Part shown: positions 15,209 through 22,703 of the stretch, piece by piece
Position numbering within the stretch: the stretch's first letter is position 1
Layout of the letters: every line of letters starts with the position of its first letter
NCBI RefSeq assembly: GCF_000701705.1
Contig: NZ_JNJP01000048.1
Span: forward strand, 1 to 30,321
Source of the DNA: Bilophila wadsworthia ATCC 49260
GTDB lineage: Bacteria > Desulfobacterota > Desulfovibrionia > Desulfovibrionales > Desulfovibrionaceae
Length of the DNA stretch: 30,321 nt
Direction: 5' to 3'
Program-made: the position numbers and the translations under genes
The notes under the pieces: generated by a model
What the model was told of the DNA's origin: nothing
The model's database searches: none
The model's input: the letters and a program-made list of their open reading frames with translations, nothing else

Positions 15209-15569
15209 GTGTATCCGGAACTGGTCGCGCTCATCGGAATTATCAGGGCGTGTTCCTCCGGGGATACGGAGGACAGACAAGCTATCACTATGGCGCGGAG
15301 GACATTGGAGCGCGAGGCTAGGCGAGCTGCAAGGGGATGGAATACGAGAAATATGGGGAGAGCTTTCCTATCTGCCCCGAAGCCGCGATGGAGAAGTGGG
15401 GCAGTCCGGTTCACTGGCCTTTTGGAACGAAGGGCGGAATCAATGGATGAATGACGCGGGTAAGGCACCATCAGGTGCAATGAACTTTTATGCGTCTCGC
15501 TCAACTCCGGTTGTTGGTGAAATCCGTCCGGTGAACCGCGCAGTTCGCTACCTCATCCGGGCGCGGTGA
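15209..15569 (+). pseudogene. Collar cassette C9, frameshifted
   Basis: Begins GTG-TAT-CCG-GAA-CTG-GTC-GCG-CTC-ATC-GG and then jumps to AATTATCAGGG; about a dozen bases of the collar segment (the GGNVPN part) are missing. A further one-base change near 15290-15320 shifts the frame. The remaining frame reads GLGELQGDGIREIWGELSY, then GQSGSLAFWNEGRNQWMND, and ends in FYASRSTPVVGEIRPVNRAV and YLIRAR. About 300 bases are almost identical to C11 (23278-23622). As a donor for conversion, frameshifts need not matter if the tract transferred excludes them. Confidence 0.75.
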
Positions 15570-15598
15570 CTTGCCAAATTGTTCGAAAGTCCTGATCT

Positions 15599-15642
15599 TA
15601 AAAAGCAAGAGGGACGGCAAGTGCGTCAACACCTACCGTCCC
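15599..15642 (-). terminator. Terminator of element E4
   Basis: Minus-strand GGGACGGTAGGTG pairs with CACTTGCCGTCCC around TTGACG, followed by TCTTGCTTTTT. It is placed directly after the end of cassette C9, facing it. Confidence 0.7.
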
Positions 15643-15757
15643 ATTGCGCGGGGTCTTTTTCGGGACTCCCCTGGTGACAAAACAGATGTTTTCCCACTAG
15701 ACAAGCCCCAACAGTCTTGCTCACTGTTGGGGCTTTGCTTTGTCTAGCGGGCTGTTG

Positions 15758-15850
15758 CTAGCCTAGGAAAGTATCCCACAGCCAATTAAACAGCCGGACA
15801 AGGGCAACCCAAACAGCGGCCTTTGCCCGCATACGGATGAATCCGTACAT
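15758..15850 (-). CDS. Small peptide ORF in E4 (30 aa)
   Basis: ATG 15850 with AAGGAG about 11 bases upstream encodes MYGFIRMRAKAAVWVALVRL followed by FNWLWDTFLG and TAG. The peptide has four or five basic residues along one helical face and many Ala/Val/Leu/Trp residues on the other. Aligned with the E5 peptide it keeps M-Y, a basic residue at 6, K10-A11-A12, W14, R19-L20 and W23-L24. The stop is followed at once by the long hairpin, as in stable small mRNAs. No named family is recognised; a type I toxin-like or membrane-active peptide is possible. Confidence 0.55.
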   Translation of the reverse strand: MYGFIRMRAKAAVWVALVRLFNWLWDTFLG

Positions 15851-15990
15851 GTGGCATGGAACTCCTTGTAGTCCCCCGCTGGTGACTGAGTAGGAAAGTC
15901 CCGGCCCGGAAAGCACACAGGTACGTTGCCCATGGCAAGGCTTCCAAGACTGGTTCTATCAAAGGATTATTTTTTGCTTTTCATACGAAA

Positions 15991-16022
15991 ACACATCAAT
16001 ACATATTTATGTATTGATGTGT
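15991..16022. promoter_or_regulatory. 32-base perfect palindrome with the parA-region motif
   Basis: Arms ACACATCAATACATA and TATGTATTGATGTGT (15 bases each) around TT. Its core TACATATTTATGTA (16000-16013) is identical to a site in the parA upstream region (1653-1666). It takes the same position in E4 as the palindrome at 14289-14330 in E2. Binding of the RHH protein encoded at 535-831 is an attractive but untested explanation. Confidence 0.6.
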
Positions 16023-16086
16023 TGCCTAACCGCATCGAGAGAATTTTTTCGTGTTTAGCTTATATTTTAAGCTGTTATTCTTTCCA

Positions 16087-16235
16087 TGCCAGAGAACTCG
16101 TAATTGGTTAGGGAGTATAGGGTATACACCTTGAATTACGCGGAACGGTTCCTCAGAGATACGGAGGGCAGATCAGTTATTACAATGGTGTTGTAAGGAC
16201 ACTGGAGCGTAGAGCTAGGTGTAAGTACACCTAGT
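16087..16235 (+). pseudogene. Collar cassette C10, badly degraded
   Basis: After ATGCCAG the sequence retains recognisable pieces of a C9/C11-type cassette: GAATTACGCGGAACGGTTCC, TCAGAGATACGGAGGGCAGA, CAGTTATTACAATGG and GGACACTGGAGCG. No long frame remains. Homology fades after about 16235. Confidence 0.6.
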
Positions 16236-16293
16236 ATATCTGTTTCCTGACGAGAATAATCTCCTCCTTGCTACTCTGGTTTCAGAAAAGATG

Positions 16294-16332
16294 CGGTCTT
16301 CCCAAAGGGTGCGCACCCTTTGGGGGAGACCG
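16294..16332. terminator. Long hairpin between cassette C10 and the superoxide reductase gene
   Basis: CGGTCTTCCCAAAGGGT and ACCCTTTGGGGGAGACCG pair with one mismatch around GCGC. On the minus strand it is followed by GCATCTTTTCTG, so it may terminate the superoxide reductase transcript about 130 bases after the stop. The T-run is weak. Confidence 0.45.
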
Positions 16333-16463
16333 ATTCATGTATTTCCATTTTGTCAATTTCAACGAACCTCCTCCCATAACAGTCTGTTCAGTCTGATTTT
16401 TGGGGCAGGTTCGCTCTCTGTAATATAACGTAGATAGATTATCCTGAGTAATATACTCTCAAA

Positions 16464-16862
16464 TCAATCTTTCTTTTCCCATTTCCACAGGCCGTGCTTT
16501 CCACAGTAGGCGCGGGCTTTCATCACATGCTCGACTGGGGGGAGGAACCATGATTCCGGCTCGTCGTCAGCCTCCAGGAAGCGGCGATGATGCGCCCCGC
16601 AAAAACTGATGATTTCAACCCATTCGATGGCATGGTCTTTCTTCATGGGATGACCACCCATACCACCTACTCGGACGATGCTGTGGTTATCGCTGTCGCC
16701 GACCACAGAAAGGGTATGCTTTTTCTGGACAGCCTCGTCGGTGTTGTACTCCAGCGTCTCCATGGCCTTGCCGCAGCAACTGGGCGTATCTTTGCCAGGC
16801 TTGATGATCTCGATCATGCAGCCGCATTCGTTGCAACGGTAGATGGAAAACTGTTCAGACAT
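16464..16862 (-). CDS. dfx: Desulfoferrodoxin (two-domain superoxide reductase)
   Basis: A 132-residue cytoplasmic protein that reduces superoxide to hydrogen peroxide without making oxygen, an anaerobe's protection system. ATG 16862 follows GGAGGG with 4-base spacing. Residues 10-30 are the desulforedoxin-like centre I (CNECG, then SCCGK: Cys10, 13, 29, 30). The catalytic centre II has His49, His71 (GGHPM), His77 (KDHAIEW), Cys120 and His123 (AYCGKHGLW). Position 47 of the usual Glu-Lys-His motif is Lys here (QKKH), so the conserved glutamate is missing. An insert (SFCGAHHRRF) sits in the C-terminal domain. Length is normal for 2Fe-SOR. Single gene; a TGTTC/GAACA palindrome lies about 50 bases upstream. 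Confidence 0.95.
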   Translation of the reverse strand: MSEQFSIYRCNECGCMIEIIKPGKDTPSCCGKAMETLEYNTDEAVQKKHTLSVVGDSDNHSIVRVGGMGGHPMKKDHAIEWVEIISFCGAHHRRFLEADDEPESWFLPPVEHVMKARAYCGKHGLWKWEKKD

Positions 16863-16913
16863 AATACCCTCCATCAAAAAAATGGTTAAAAAGGTTACAT
16901 TTTCAAGTGAACC

Positions 16914-16930
16914 TGTTCTAAATTTGAACA
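16914..16930. promoter_or_regulatory. Palindrome upstream of dfx, candidate operator
   Basis: TGTTCTAAATTTGAACA, an inverted repeat with TGTTC/GAACA arms, lies 51-68 bases before the dfx start where a promoter is expected. It could bind a redox or SOS-type repressor; the regulator is not identifiable from sequence. Confidence 0.45.
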
Positions 16931-17212
16931 TGTAAAAGAGCATCCTCATTCCATAGTGAGATATGGATGTCCAATCCAGCTGTCCATTTAAATGGTATTA
17001 TTGAAATTATCTTCAATCTAACCAAATGAATGTAGGCGGGACAAAGTGCCAAGGCAATCTCCTTTTTCTAGAGTTAGACCAATATGATAAATAGAAAAAA
17101 CAGTAGTATGAAGGCCAAGAAGTCCTTGATAGACATTCGCTGAATAGTATAAGCGACTCCGGAATTTATTTTTGTTCCAGTTTTTTGAGGTAGAGAGTTA
17201 CAATTATACTAT
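16931..17212. other. Intergenic, no gene seen
   Basis: AT-rich DNA without a credible ORF or structured element. It presumably holds the dfx promoter in its left part. Confidence 0.4.
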
Positions 17213-17623
17213 TTATATGCATAAATTATACCACACAAGTATTTTTATTGAAACTGAAATGAAATCAAAATAATAGTCTGTGTAACATATTGAATATTTG
17301 CTTTTTATATGAAACTTATTGGTATGTTGCCGCAAATGTGACCAGTTATCCTCGGCAACGCCTTGATTATGACAAAAGCAGTTCTTTACTTTTAATGTCC
17401 GCCCAATGTGTTTCTTAAACGGCACAGTTTGTTTTGATACGCGAGTGATTTTGGAACAATTCCCGGTTATGATGAGCACAACTTGCCCATGAGAGAAGCA
17501 TAATGGATTGTCTGTGACCAGGTAAGCTGCAAGGGGATACCATTTGCATCCTTGGTTACTGGTTGGAGCTGTTTCTGAACCTTGATGAGTGCCTGCGCTA
17601 ATTTGCGTATCTACTCTGAACAA
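17213..17623 (-). CDS. Doubtful ORF (up to 136 aa)
   Basis: A long minus-strand frame without a good start: the candidate TTG lies too far from the only AGGAGG (17640 region), and the nearby ATG reads another frame with an immediate stop. The translation contains QISAGTHQGSETAPTSNQG and NPLCFSHGQVVLIITGNC, with several cysteines and no known motif. The plus strand here contains GGTAAGCTGCAAGGGGATACC, similar to the cassette word for LGELQGD, so the region may be a decayed cassette. I treat it as unresolved. Confidence 0.2.
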   Translation of the reverse strand: MFRVDTQISAGTHQGSETAPTSNQGCKWYPLAAYLVTDNPLCFSHGQVVLIITGNCSKITRVSKQTVPFKKHIGRTLKVKNCFCHNQGVAEDNWSHLRQHTNKFHIKSKYSICYTDYYFDFISVSIKILVWYNLCI

Positions 17624-17651
17624 AACAATTCCATCTGCTCCTCCTGAATAT

Positions 17652-17689
17652 AAAAAGGCCTGCCCGGGAAATCCTGGGCAGGCCTTTTT
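17652..17689. terminator. Bidirectional intrinsic terminator
   Basis: AAAAAGGCCTGCCC and GGGCAGGCCTTTTT form a perfect 14-bp stem with A and T runs on the two sides, able to stop transcription in both directions. No intact gene ends near it now, which fits loss of a neighbouring gene. Confidence 0.75.
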
Positions 17690-17817
17690 AAAAAAACTGC
17701 TAATTCAATATAGTATATATCTAAACTAATAATCACAAGGTATTTCATCGAAAACGGAAAGCTTTTATTACACTGATTGCTTCGATCTCGGAATCAAAGA
17801 TAGCTTCTTGACCTTCA

Positions 17818-17952
17818 TCAGGAACCATCGACAGGATATTCGCGCAGAACTTCTTTCCATTGGAGGGCATGTGTTATGGCAAAAATAACTCCATTTACGA
17901 GCAGCGCGTCAACACGCGGGACCCCATGGGGCAGAAGAAAATATGGTTTGAT
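17818..17952 (-). pseudogene. IS5-family transposase fragment
   Basis: Reading leftwards from 17952 gives IKPYFLLPHGVPRVDALLVN, GVIFAITHALQWKEVLREYP and a stop. This is the N-terminal signature of IS5/IS1182-like transposases (PRVDxRRVLNGIIFVLxxGxxW). The DDE catalytic domain is absent. It shows earlier insertion-sequence activity between the cassettes and the ABC cluster. Confidence 0.65.
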
Positions 17953-17969
17953 CCCTCAAACTGCTTGTA

Positions 17970-18472
17970 GGAAAGGTAAAAGAGAGCACCCATAGATCAC
18001 CTCTTGGAGCCATAAGGCCCCCTTGCGCACATTTTGATAATGGATGAATCCTAAAACCTAGTGCCCCCTTGACAAGGGTCACATACTCGCATTAGATATA
18101 TCACATATTAGATCTAGTCAAACATCGCTCTTCCCAAGCTACTCGACGCACATGCCGAATGAACATTCCATACTCTATAACATTCTGTAACAATTATATT
18201 TATATGCAATTTAGCACGTATGGGATAGCACCATTTTCATGCGATTCCACCTTGGCAATGAAGTAGCATCCCCTTCATGCAAAAGTAAAAACAAGTCAGC
18301 CCATGGCCGTGTACTCTGGAAGAAATTACAATAAACAATCTTTGCGCTGGTCTTCTCTCATTGGTTCGTCGACACTGGCGAGCCTCAAAAAATGGGTTGC
18401 TTCCATACAAATTGGCTCTCTACTAGACTAAGTCTGGTAGGATCTTTTCACCTCCATGCAAGGGGAACGACA
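17970..18472. promoter_or_regulatory. Upstream region of the ABC/radical SAM cluster
   Basis: About 500 bases without a recognised gene. TTGACA at about 18070 followed 17-18 bases later by TAGATA is a possible sigma-70 promoter but lies 400 bases from the first gene. Closer in, CTACTAGACT and AGTCTGGTAG (18420-18440) form an imperfect palindrome one base apart, 33 bases before the start codon, and may be an operator. Confidence 0.4.
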
Positions 18473-18895
18473 ATGATGGTCAGCTATGGACGATGCGCAC
18501 AGAAGATATGCCGTATTTTTGCAGAACATCTTGGCATCACTGAAAAACAGGCTCTAGGGATGAGCGCGCCCTTTGGCTGCGGTCTGGGCCATGCCGAGAC
18601 CTGCGGCTGTGTCGCTGCCGCCCTGTTGGTGCTCGGGCTCCGCCATGCTCCAGAAAGCATGGAAGACGCAGAGAAAATGGCTGCCGTTCTTCAGGAAAAA
18701 AGCAGCGAATTCGAAAAACGCTTTGTGGAACGCTGGGGCGGCCTTACCTGCAAAGCTATCCTGAAGACCGACATTGCCGCCACGTCGACAGCTATGAAAG
18801 AAGCTGCGGAGGCTGGCCTCTTTGCCACCATTTGCGCACCCATGATCGAGGATACCTGTACTATACTAAAAGAAATGCTTGAGGAGAAGGTATAG
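18473..18895 (+). CDS. C_GCAxxG_C_C family protein
   Basis: A 140-residue small protein starting at ATG 18473 (or 18476), with AAGGGG 8 bases before it. It has the spaced cysteine-glycine pattern of the redox-associated C_GCAxxG_C_C family: SAPFGCGLGHAETCGCVAAALLVLGL in the first half, CKAIL near residue 97, and CAPMIEDTCTILKEML at the end. Members are thought to bind a metal centre and often accompany redox or transport genes in anaerobes; the precise reaction is unknown. GCG replaces the usual GGG before the central motif, giving an additional cysteine. The gene ends two bases before the ABC permease start, so it heads the operon. Confidence 0.82.
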   Translation: MMVSYGRCAQKICRIFAEHLGITEKQALGMSAPFGCGLGHAETCGCVAAALLVLGLRHAPESMEDAEKMAAVLQEKSSEFEKRFVERWGGLTCKAILKTDIAATSTAMKEAAEAGLFATICAPMIEDTCTILKEMLEEKV

Positions 18896-18897
18896 CC

Positions 18898-19770
18898 GTG
18901 CCCTGCAGGCGGAATTGTCCGGCTGGGGGCGAACGTTTGATAGCGCATCCCCCGGCGGGCATGCCCTGCGCCCGTCGCGACAGGCTGCGCTCGAACCTGA
19001 TGCGGGTGGCCGGGGCTGCGCTGTTCGGGCTGGGGCTTTGGGAGATTGTCGCTCTCACCGTGCAGTCCATGCGCGGTATTCCCTTTCCCACACCTTTTGA
19101 CTGCGCTATCGGCCTTGTGCAGCTCATGGGCGGCTCGCCCTTTCTGGACTTCACCATCTACGAACACACGCTGGCGAGCTGCGCCCGCTGGGTTTCCGGT
19201 TTCGTTCTGGCCTACGGGGCCGGTATCGCCTATGCCTTCGCCGCGTTCTGGTGCCCGCTGTTCCGCGCGGTGAGCATGCCTACTGTTGAGGTGCTTCAGC
19301 TCATCCCCGGGCTGGCATGGGTCCCGGTGGTCATCCTGCTCTTCGGACTCAGCCCGGCTTCCACGCTCGCCATCATCGTGCTGACGACCTTTCCCGTCAT
19401 TGCGGTTTCGGCGGCCATGGGCTTCTCCAGCGCGGATACCGATCATGTCCGCGTCGGGCTCATGTGCGGCTATGGCTTCTGGGGTCTGCTGCGCAGCGTC
19501 TATTTGCCCAGCGCCCTCCCGCATATCCTGAGCGGCACGCGTATCGCGTTGGGGGTGTCATGGCGCGTGCTTGTCGCCGCCGAGATGGTGGTCGGCTCCG
19601 GCGAAGGCCTAGGTTTTGCCATCATCCAGTCCCGCTGGACCATGGACTATGTGTCCGCCTTCGTCTGCATCATTATCATCGCCCTCATCGGACTGGGCCT
19701 TGAACGCCTCATACTTCTGCCCCTTGAACGCCGTACCATCAAACGCTGGGAGATGAGCCATGAACGCTGA
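18898..19770 (+). CDS. ABC transporter permease (SsuC/TauC-like)
   Basis: A 290-residue inner-membrane permease of the nitrate/sulfonate/bicarbonate type. GTG 18898 follows GGAGAAGG by 9 bases; ATG 18961 is an alternative that would trim an atypical Pro/Gly/Arg-rich N-terminus. About six hydrophobic segments are visible, starting with VAGAALFGLGLWEIVALTV. The EAA-type cytoplasmic loop (VRVGLMCGYGFWGLLRSVYLPSALPHI) contacts the ATPase. VSWRVLVAAEMVVGSGEGLGF is typical of SsuC/TauC. It overlaps the ATPase gene by 11 bases. The substrate is not defined by the permease sequence. Confidence 0.9.
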   Translation: MPCRRNCPAGGERLIAHPPAGMPCARRDRLRSNLMRVAGAALFGLGLWEIVALTVQSMRGIPFPTPFDCAIGLVQLMGGSPFLDFTIYEHTLASCARWVSGFVLAYGAGIAYAFAAFWCPLFRAVSMPTVEVLQLIPGLAWVPVVILLFGLSPASTLAIIVLTTFPVIAVSAAMGFSSADTDHVRVGLMCGYGFWGLLRSVYLPSALPHILSGTRIALGVSWRVLVAAEMVVGSGEGLGFAIIQSRWTMDYVSAFVCIIIIALIGLGLERLILLPLERRTIKRWEMSHER

Positions 19771-20554
19771 CATCCTGTATCTTGCCGGCGTACGCAAGTC
19801 ATTCCCCGGCCCGTCAGGGCGCGGGCAGCTCGAAGCCCTGCACGTATCCGAGCTGACCGTGCGACGAGGCGAATTCCTTGCCGTGGCTGGCCCGAGCGGC
19901 GGCGGCAAATCCACGCTTATCAACCTCATCGCCGGATTCTTTCCACCCACCGAAGGCACCATCCTGAAAGACGGCAATCCCCTGCATGGCCCCGGCCCGG
20001 ATCGTGTGGTCGTGTTCCAAAAGCACGCCCTTTTCCCGTGGTTCACGGCTTTCGAAAACGTGGCCTACGGTCTGCACAGGCGGAAGCTCCCTGCAAAAGA
20101 TCGCCAAACCCGGGTGGAATATGCCCTGAACATGGTCGGGCTCTCCGATTTCTCTCAGGCTTACCCCGCGTCGCTGTCCGGCGGCATGTGCCAGCGAGTG
20201 GCACTGGCCCGAGCATTGGTTCTGCGGCCTGACATCCTTCTGCTGGATGAGCCCTTCGCCTCGCTGGATGCCATCACGCGCATCAGGCTTCAGGACGAGC
20301 TGCTGCAACTGTGGGAATGCCACGGTTGGACCGTCATTCTGGTTACGCATAATCTGGACGAGGCCGTGTATATGGCGGACCGCGTCGCCCTGCTGTACCC
20401 GCCGCCGCAGGGGCTGAAACGCGTCCTTACGGTCGACATTCCTCGGACAAGATCTCGCAATAATGCGAAATTGAAAGAAATATCCGGACGTCTGGCGCAG
20501 GATCTCGGCGCAGACGCCTGCAACCTTCAATTAGAGGAGAATCCTGATGCGTAA
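19760..20554 (+). CDS. ABC transporter ATP-binding protein (SsuB/TauB-like)
   Basis: A 264-residue ATPase. Walker A is GPSGGGKST (44-52), the Q-loop glutamine is Gln87, the signature is LSGGM (139-143) with Cys-Gln-Arg following, Walker B is ILLLDE (159-164), the D-loop is SLD, and the switch histidine is His197 (VTHNLDEA). These are complete, so the protein should hydrolyse ATP and power import through the permease. It overlaps both neighbours by 8-11 bases, showing translational coupling in the importer operon. Closest families are SsuB, TauB and NrtD-type subunits. Confidence 0.94.
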   Translation: MNADILYLAGVRKSFPGPSGRGQLEALHVSELTVRRGEFLAVAGPSGGGKSTLINLIAGFFPPTEGTILKDGNPLHGPGPDRVVVFQKHALFPWFTAFENVAYGLHRRKLPAKDRQTRVEYALNMVGLSDFSQAYPASLSGGMCQRVALARALVLRPDILLLDEPFASLDAITRIRLQDELLQLWECHGWTVILVTHNLDEAVYMADRVALLYPPPQGLKRVLTVDIPRTRSRNNAKLKEISGRLAQDLGADACNLQLEENPDA

Positions 20555-21500
20555 GCTCCATGCCTTCTTTGCCGCCGCTCTCATGTGCGCCATTGCCGTG
20601 GTTCTGTGCGGTGCTCCCGTTTCCGCCGAGACCACCTGCCGTCTCGCCTACACTGCCAAGGTACAATACGCCCCGCAGATCCTCGCCCTCAAGAAAGGCT
20701 GGCTTTCAGCTCCCGGCGTGGAATTCAAAGCCATCGATTTGGGCATGAGCACAGGCATTGCCGCCGCTGAAGCCGTGGTCAGCGGCAGCGCGGATGTGGC
20801 CGTCATGGGCGATGTCCCCGCCATCATCGCACTGGCTTCCGCCCGTCCCTGCGTGCTGGTCTGCTCTTACGGCGGCGGTGAGGACATGCACTCCATCATC
20901 GTTTCCGAAAAGTCCGGCATCAAGGCCATCGAAGATCTGGCGGGCAAACGCATCGGCGTTCACTTCGGCTCGAGCACGCATGGCGGCATCCATCGCTTCC
21001 TTGAAAAGCATGGCTTATCCTCCTCGGTCAAACTGGTGAACACTCCCCAGAAGAACCTCGTCGAAGCCCTCATCAGCGGCTCCATCGATGCGGTTGCCGC
21101 CTCTGAACCGGCTCCCTCTTTGGCGTTGGACAAGGTCCCCGGCTCCCGCCTGCTGACTACCCTGCACGGACTTGGCAACGACTACCCTCTGATGATGGTC
21201 GCCACCAAGTCATTTGCGGACGCCCACCCAGAAGCCTTGAAGGCCCTTGTTGAAGGTACCCGTAAGGGTGTGGATTACATCAAGGCCGATCCCGACACAG
21301 CCGGTACTGAGCTCAGCGCTTCCACCGGGACCCCCGCCAAGGTGGAGCAGCGTACCCTTCGCAAGCTGGCGTGGGAAGTCCGCCTCGATGACGGTATCGT
21401 GGCCAGCCTCGAACAGACCGCAAATTTCCTGAACAGCATCGGTCGCCTGAAGAAGGTCCCGGACATCCGGGGCATGGCCCCGACCGACTTCGTGAAGTAA
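20547..21500 (+). CDS. ABC transporter substrate-binding protein (SsuA/TauA/NrtA-like)
   Basis: A 317-residue periplasmic protein with a Sec signal peptide (MRKLHAFFAAALMCAIAVVL, cleavage probably after SAE or at VSA). The mature part has the NMT1/SsuA-like fold signature: YTAKVQYAPQILALKKGWL, GMSTGIAAAEAVVSGSADVA, IEDLAGKRIGVHFGSSTHGG and a C-terminal helix region. It delivers the substrate to the permease encoded upstream. Family members bind sulfonates, nitrate, thiamine precursors or other small anions; ligand residues cannot be assigned safely. ATG overlaps the ATPase stop by 8 bases. Confidence 0.92.
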   Translation: MRKLHAFFAAALMCAIAVVLCGAPVSAETTCRLAYTAKVQYAPQILALKKGWLSAPGVEFKAIDLGMSTGIAAAEAVVSGSADVAVMGDVPAIIALASARPCVLVCSYGGGEDMHSIIVSEKSGIKAIEDLAGKRIGVHFGSSTHGGIHRFLEKHGLSSSVKLVNTPQKNLVEALISGSIDAVAASEPAPSLALDKVPGSRLLTTLHGLGNDYPLMMVATKSFADAHPEALKALVEGTRKGVDYIKADPDTAGTELSASTGTPAKVEQRTLRKLAWEVRLDDGIVASLEQTANFLNSIGRLKKVPDIRGMAPTDFVK

Positions 21501-21516
21501 CCCTTCCGGCCCGAAG

Positions 21517-21571
21517 AGCTGAGAATCCTGTACGGGGTATATCCCTTTCCGTGCATGGCTCTCAGCTTTTT
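21517..21571 (+). terminator. Hairpin/attenuator between the binding-protein and radical SAM genes
   Basis: AGCTGAGA and TCTCAGCT enclose a further pairing region (TGTACGG/CCGTGCA) and are followed by TTTTTC. It resembles an intrinsic terminator inside the gene cluster and could reduce expression of the two downstream genes, or act as a regulated leader for them. Confidence 0.55.
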
Positions 21572-21616
21572 CGCCCCCAATGCCCTTTGCCATCTGCGCA
21601 ACCGTATGGAGAAACC

Positions 21617-22636
21617 ATGTTCACACGCCCAGCCGATACTCTGGAAGCCTTCTCTGTCTTCCTCAACGAGCTCTCCGCCCGCACCATGCGCGGCGGAGAA
21701 CCCTCTCGTGAAGAGATACTCTACCTCCTTGAAACACCACCTGATTCTCCGCAAAGCGAACTGATGCGGAAGAAAGCGCAGGAAATGGCCATTGAGCTCA
21801 CCGGTAATACGGGCCGTGTTTGGAGTGCCGTGGGCATCGATCGGCGAGCCTGCCCCATGAACTGTGAGTTCTGTTCCTTCGGTGAGAAGTGGGGCCTCAT
21901 CAAAGACGAGTCCGAATGGCCGGATGAGGATGTGGTGAAGACAGCCCGCTTGTCCGTGAGCGGTGGGGTGTCATGGTTCACACTCCGGACGACCGAATTT
22001 TACAGCGTTGAACGCCTGATGGCGCTGGCACGCAAGGTGCGCGCCGAAGTCCCCGGCGATTACGCGCTAGTGGTCAATACCGGCGAACTCGACGCGGAAA
22101 AGGCCCGGCAACTGAAGGACGCGGGCGTTACGGGCGTCTATCACACCCTGCGTTTGGGCGAAGGGGAAACCACCCGTTTCGAGCCCGCCACACGTCTGGC
22201 CACCATGTCGGCCGTGTGCGACTCGGAACTTGAACTCTACCATATGGTTGAGCCGCTCGGGCCTGAGCACGGCAACGAAGAGATCGCCGACCGCCTGATA
22301 GCCTCCCGTGACTGCAAGGCAGCCCTGAGCGGCGTGATGGCCCGCGTCAATATCAAAGGAACGCCTTTTGGGGACAAGGAGCCTGTCAGCGAATCCCGCG
22401 TGAGCCAGCTGGTGGCCGTGAGCCGTATCTGCGGCGGCAGCTCCACCCGTGATATCTGCGTAGTGCCGCCGACAAAACGTTCCCTACAATCTGGAGCCAA
22501 TGTGGTGACCATCGAAATCGGTTCTGTACCGCGCAGTGAACTCACAGAGCACGGCACGGCTTGGAACGGCTTTGGCCTAAAAGAGGCGCTAGAACTTTTG
22601 CAAAGTGCCGGGTATATGGTCAACAGGCTTGAATAA
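21617..22636 (+). CDS. BioB-like radical SAM protein
   Basis: A 339-residue enzyme of the radical SAM superfamily. The start at ATG 21617 follows TGGAGA. The cluster-binding motif is Cys79-x3-Cys83-x2-Cys86 (ACPMNCEFCSFGEKW), giving a 4Fe-4S cluster that cleaves SAM. The size, the N-terminal helix region (EEILYLLETP) and the C-terminal SRICGGSSTRDICVVPP segment resemble biotin-synthase-like members such as BioB, HydE and methylornithine synthase types. No biotin genes are nearby, so a standard BioB role is unlikely. Its place between an importer and a TrmO-like protein suggests it modifies or degrades the imported compound. The reaction is unknown. Confidence 0.85.
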   Translation: MFTRPADTLEAFSVFLNELSARTMRGGEPSREEILYLLETPPDSPQSELMRKKAQEMAIELTGNTGRVWSAVGIDRRACPMNCEFCSFGEKWGLIKDESEWPDEDVVKTARLSVSGGVSWFTLRTTEFYSVERLMALARKVRAEVPGDYALVVNTGELDAEKARQLKDAGVTGVYHTLRLGEGETTRFEPATRLATMSAVCDSELELYHMVEPLGPEHGNEEIADRLIASRDCKAALSGVMARVNIKGTPFGDKEPVSESRVSQLVAVSRICGGSSTRDICVVPPTKRSLQSGANVVTIEIGSVPRSELTEHGTAWNGFGLKEALELLQSAGYMVNRLE

Positions 22637-22648
22637 CATATTTTCCGA

Positions 22649-22674
22649 GAGGCTCTTTTCCCCGAAAGAGCCTC
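22649..22674 (+). terminator. Short hairpin after the radical SAM gene
   Basis: GAGGCTCTTT and AAAGAGCCTC form a perfect 10-bp stem around TCCCCG, 12 bases after the stop. It lacks a T-run and ends 29 bases before the TrmO-like gene, so it may be a processing or stability element. Confidence 0.45.
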
Positions 22675-22703
22675 CCTTGCCTCCCAAAACATCGGAGGGA
22701 ACC

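Larger units (their letters stand above)
15570..16086 (-). repeat. Intercassette element E4 (type A, complete)
   Basis: The best preserved type A copy. Minus strand, left-going: 32-base palindrome (15991-16022), leader with AAGGAG, 30-codon peptide ORF (15758-15850), long imperfect hairpin (15693-15752; arms contain CTAGACAAG and CTTTGTCTAG, core CCCCAACAGT), spacer with GATGTTTTCC, and terminator (15599-15642). The part from 15660 to 15790 matches E1 closely; the part from 15790 to 16086 matches E2. Confidence 0.78.

Noticed and set aside
6553..16235. Diversity-generating retroelement (template/variable repeats)
   Set aside because: No reverse transcriptase gene is visible, and differences among cassettes include segment swaps and indels, not only changes at adenines of a template.
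6553..16235. Shufflon (inversion-based C-terminal switching)
   Set aside because: All cassettes lie in the same direction without the alternating inverted repeats a shufflon needs; no dedicated Rci gene is adjacent. Inversion between C12 and the expressed copy remains possible.
18691..19524. 277-codon minus-strand ORF opposite the ABC permease
   Set aside because: His/Glu/Arg-rich shadow composition; the plus strand encodes a recognisable permease in tight linkage with its ATPase.
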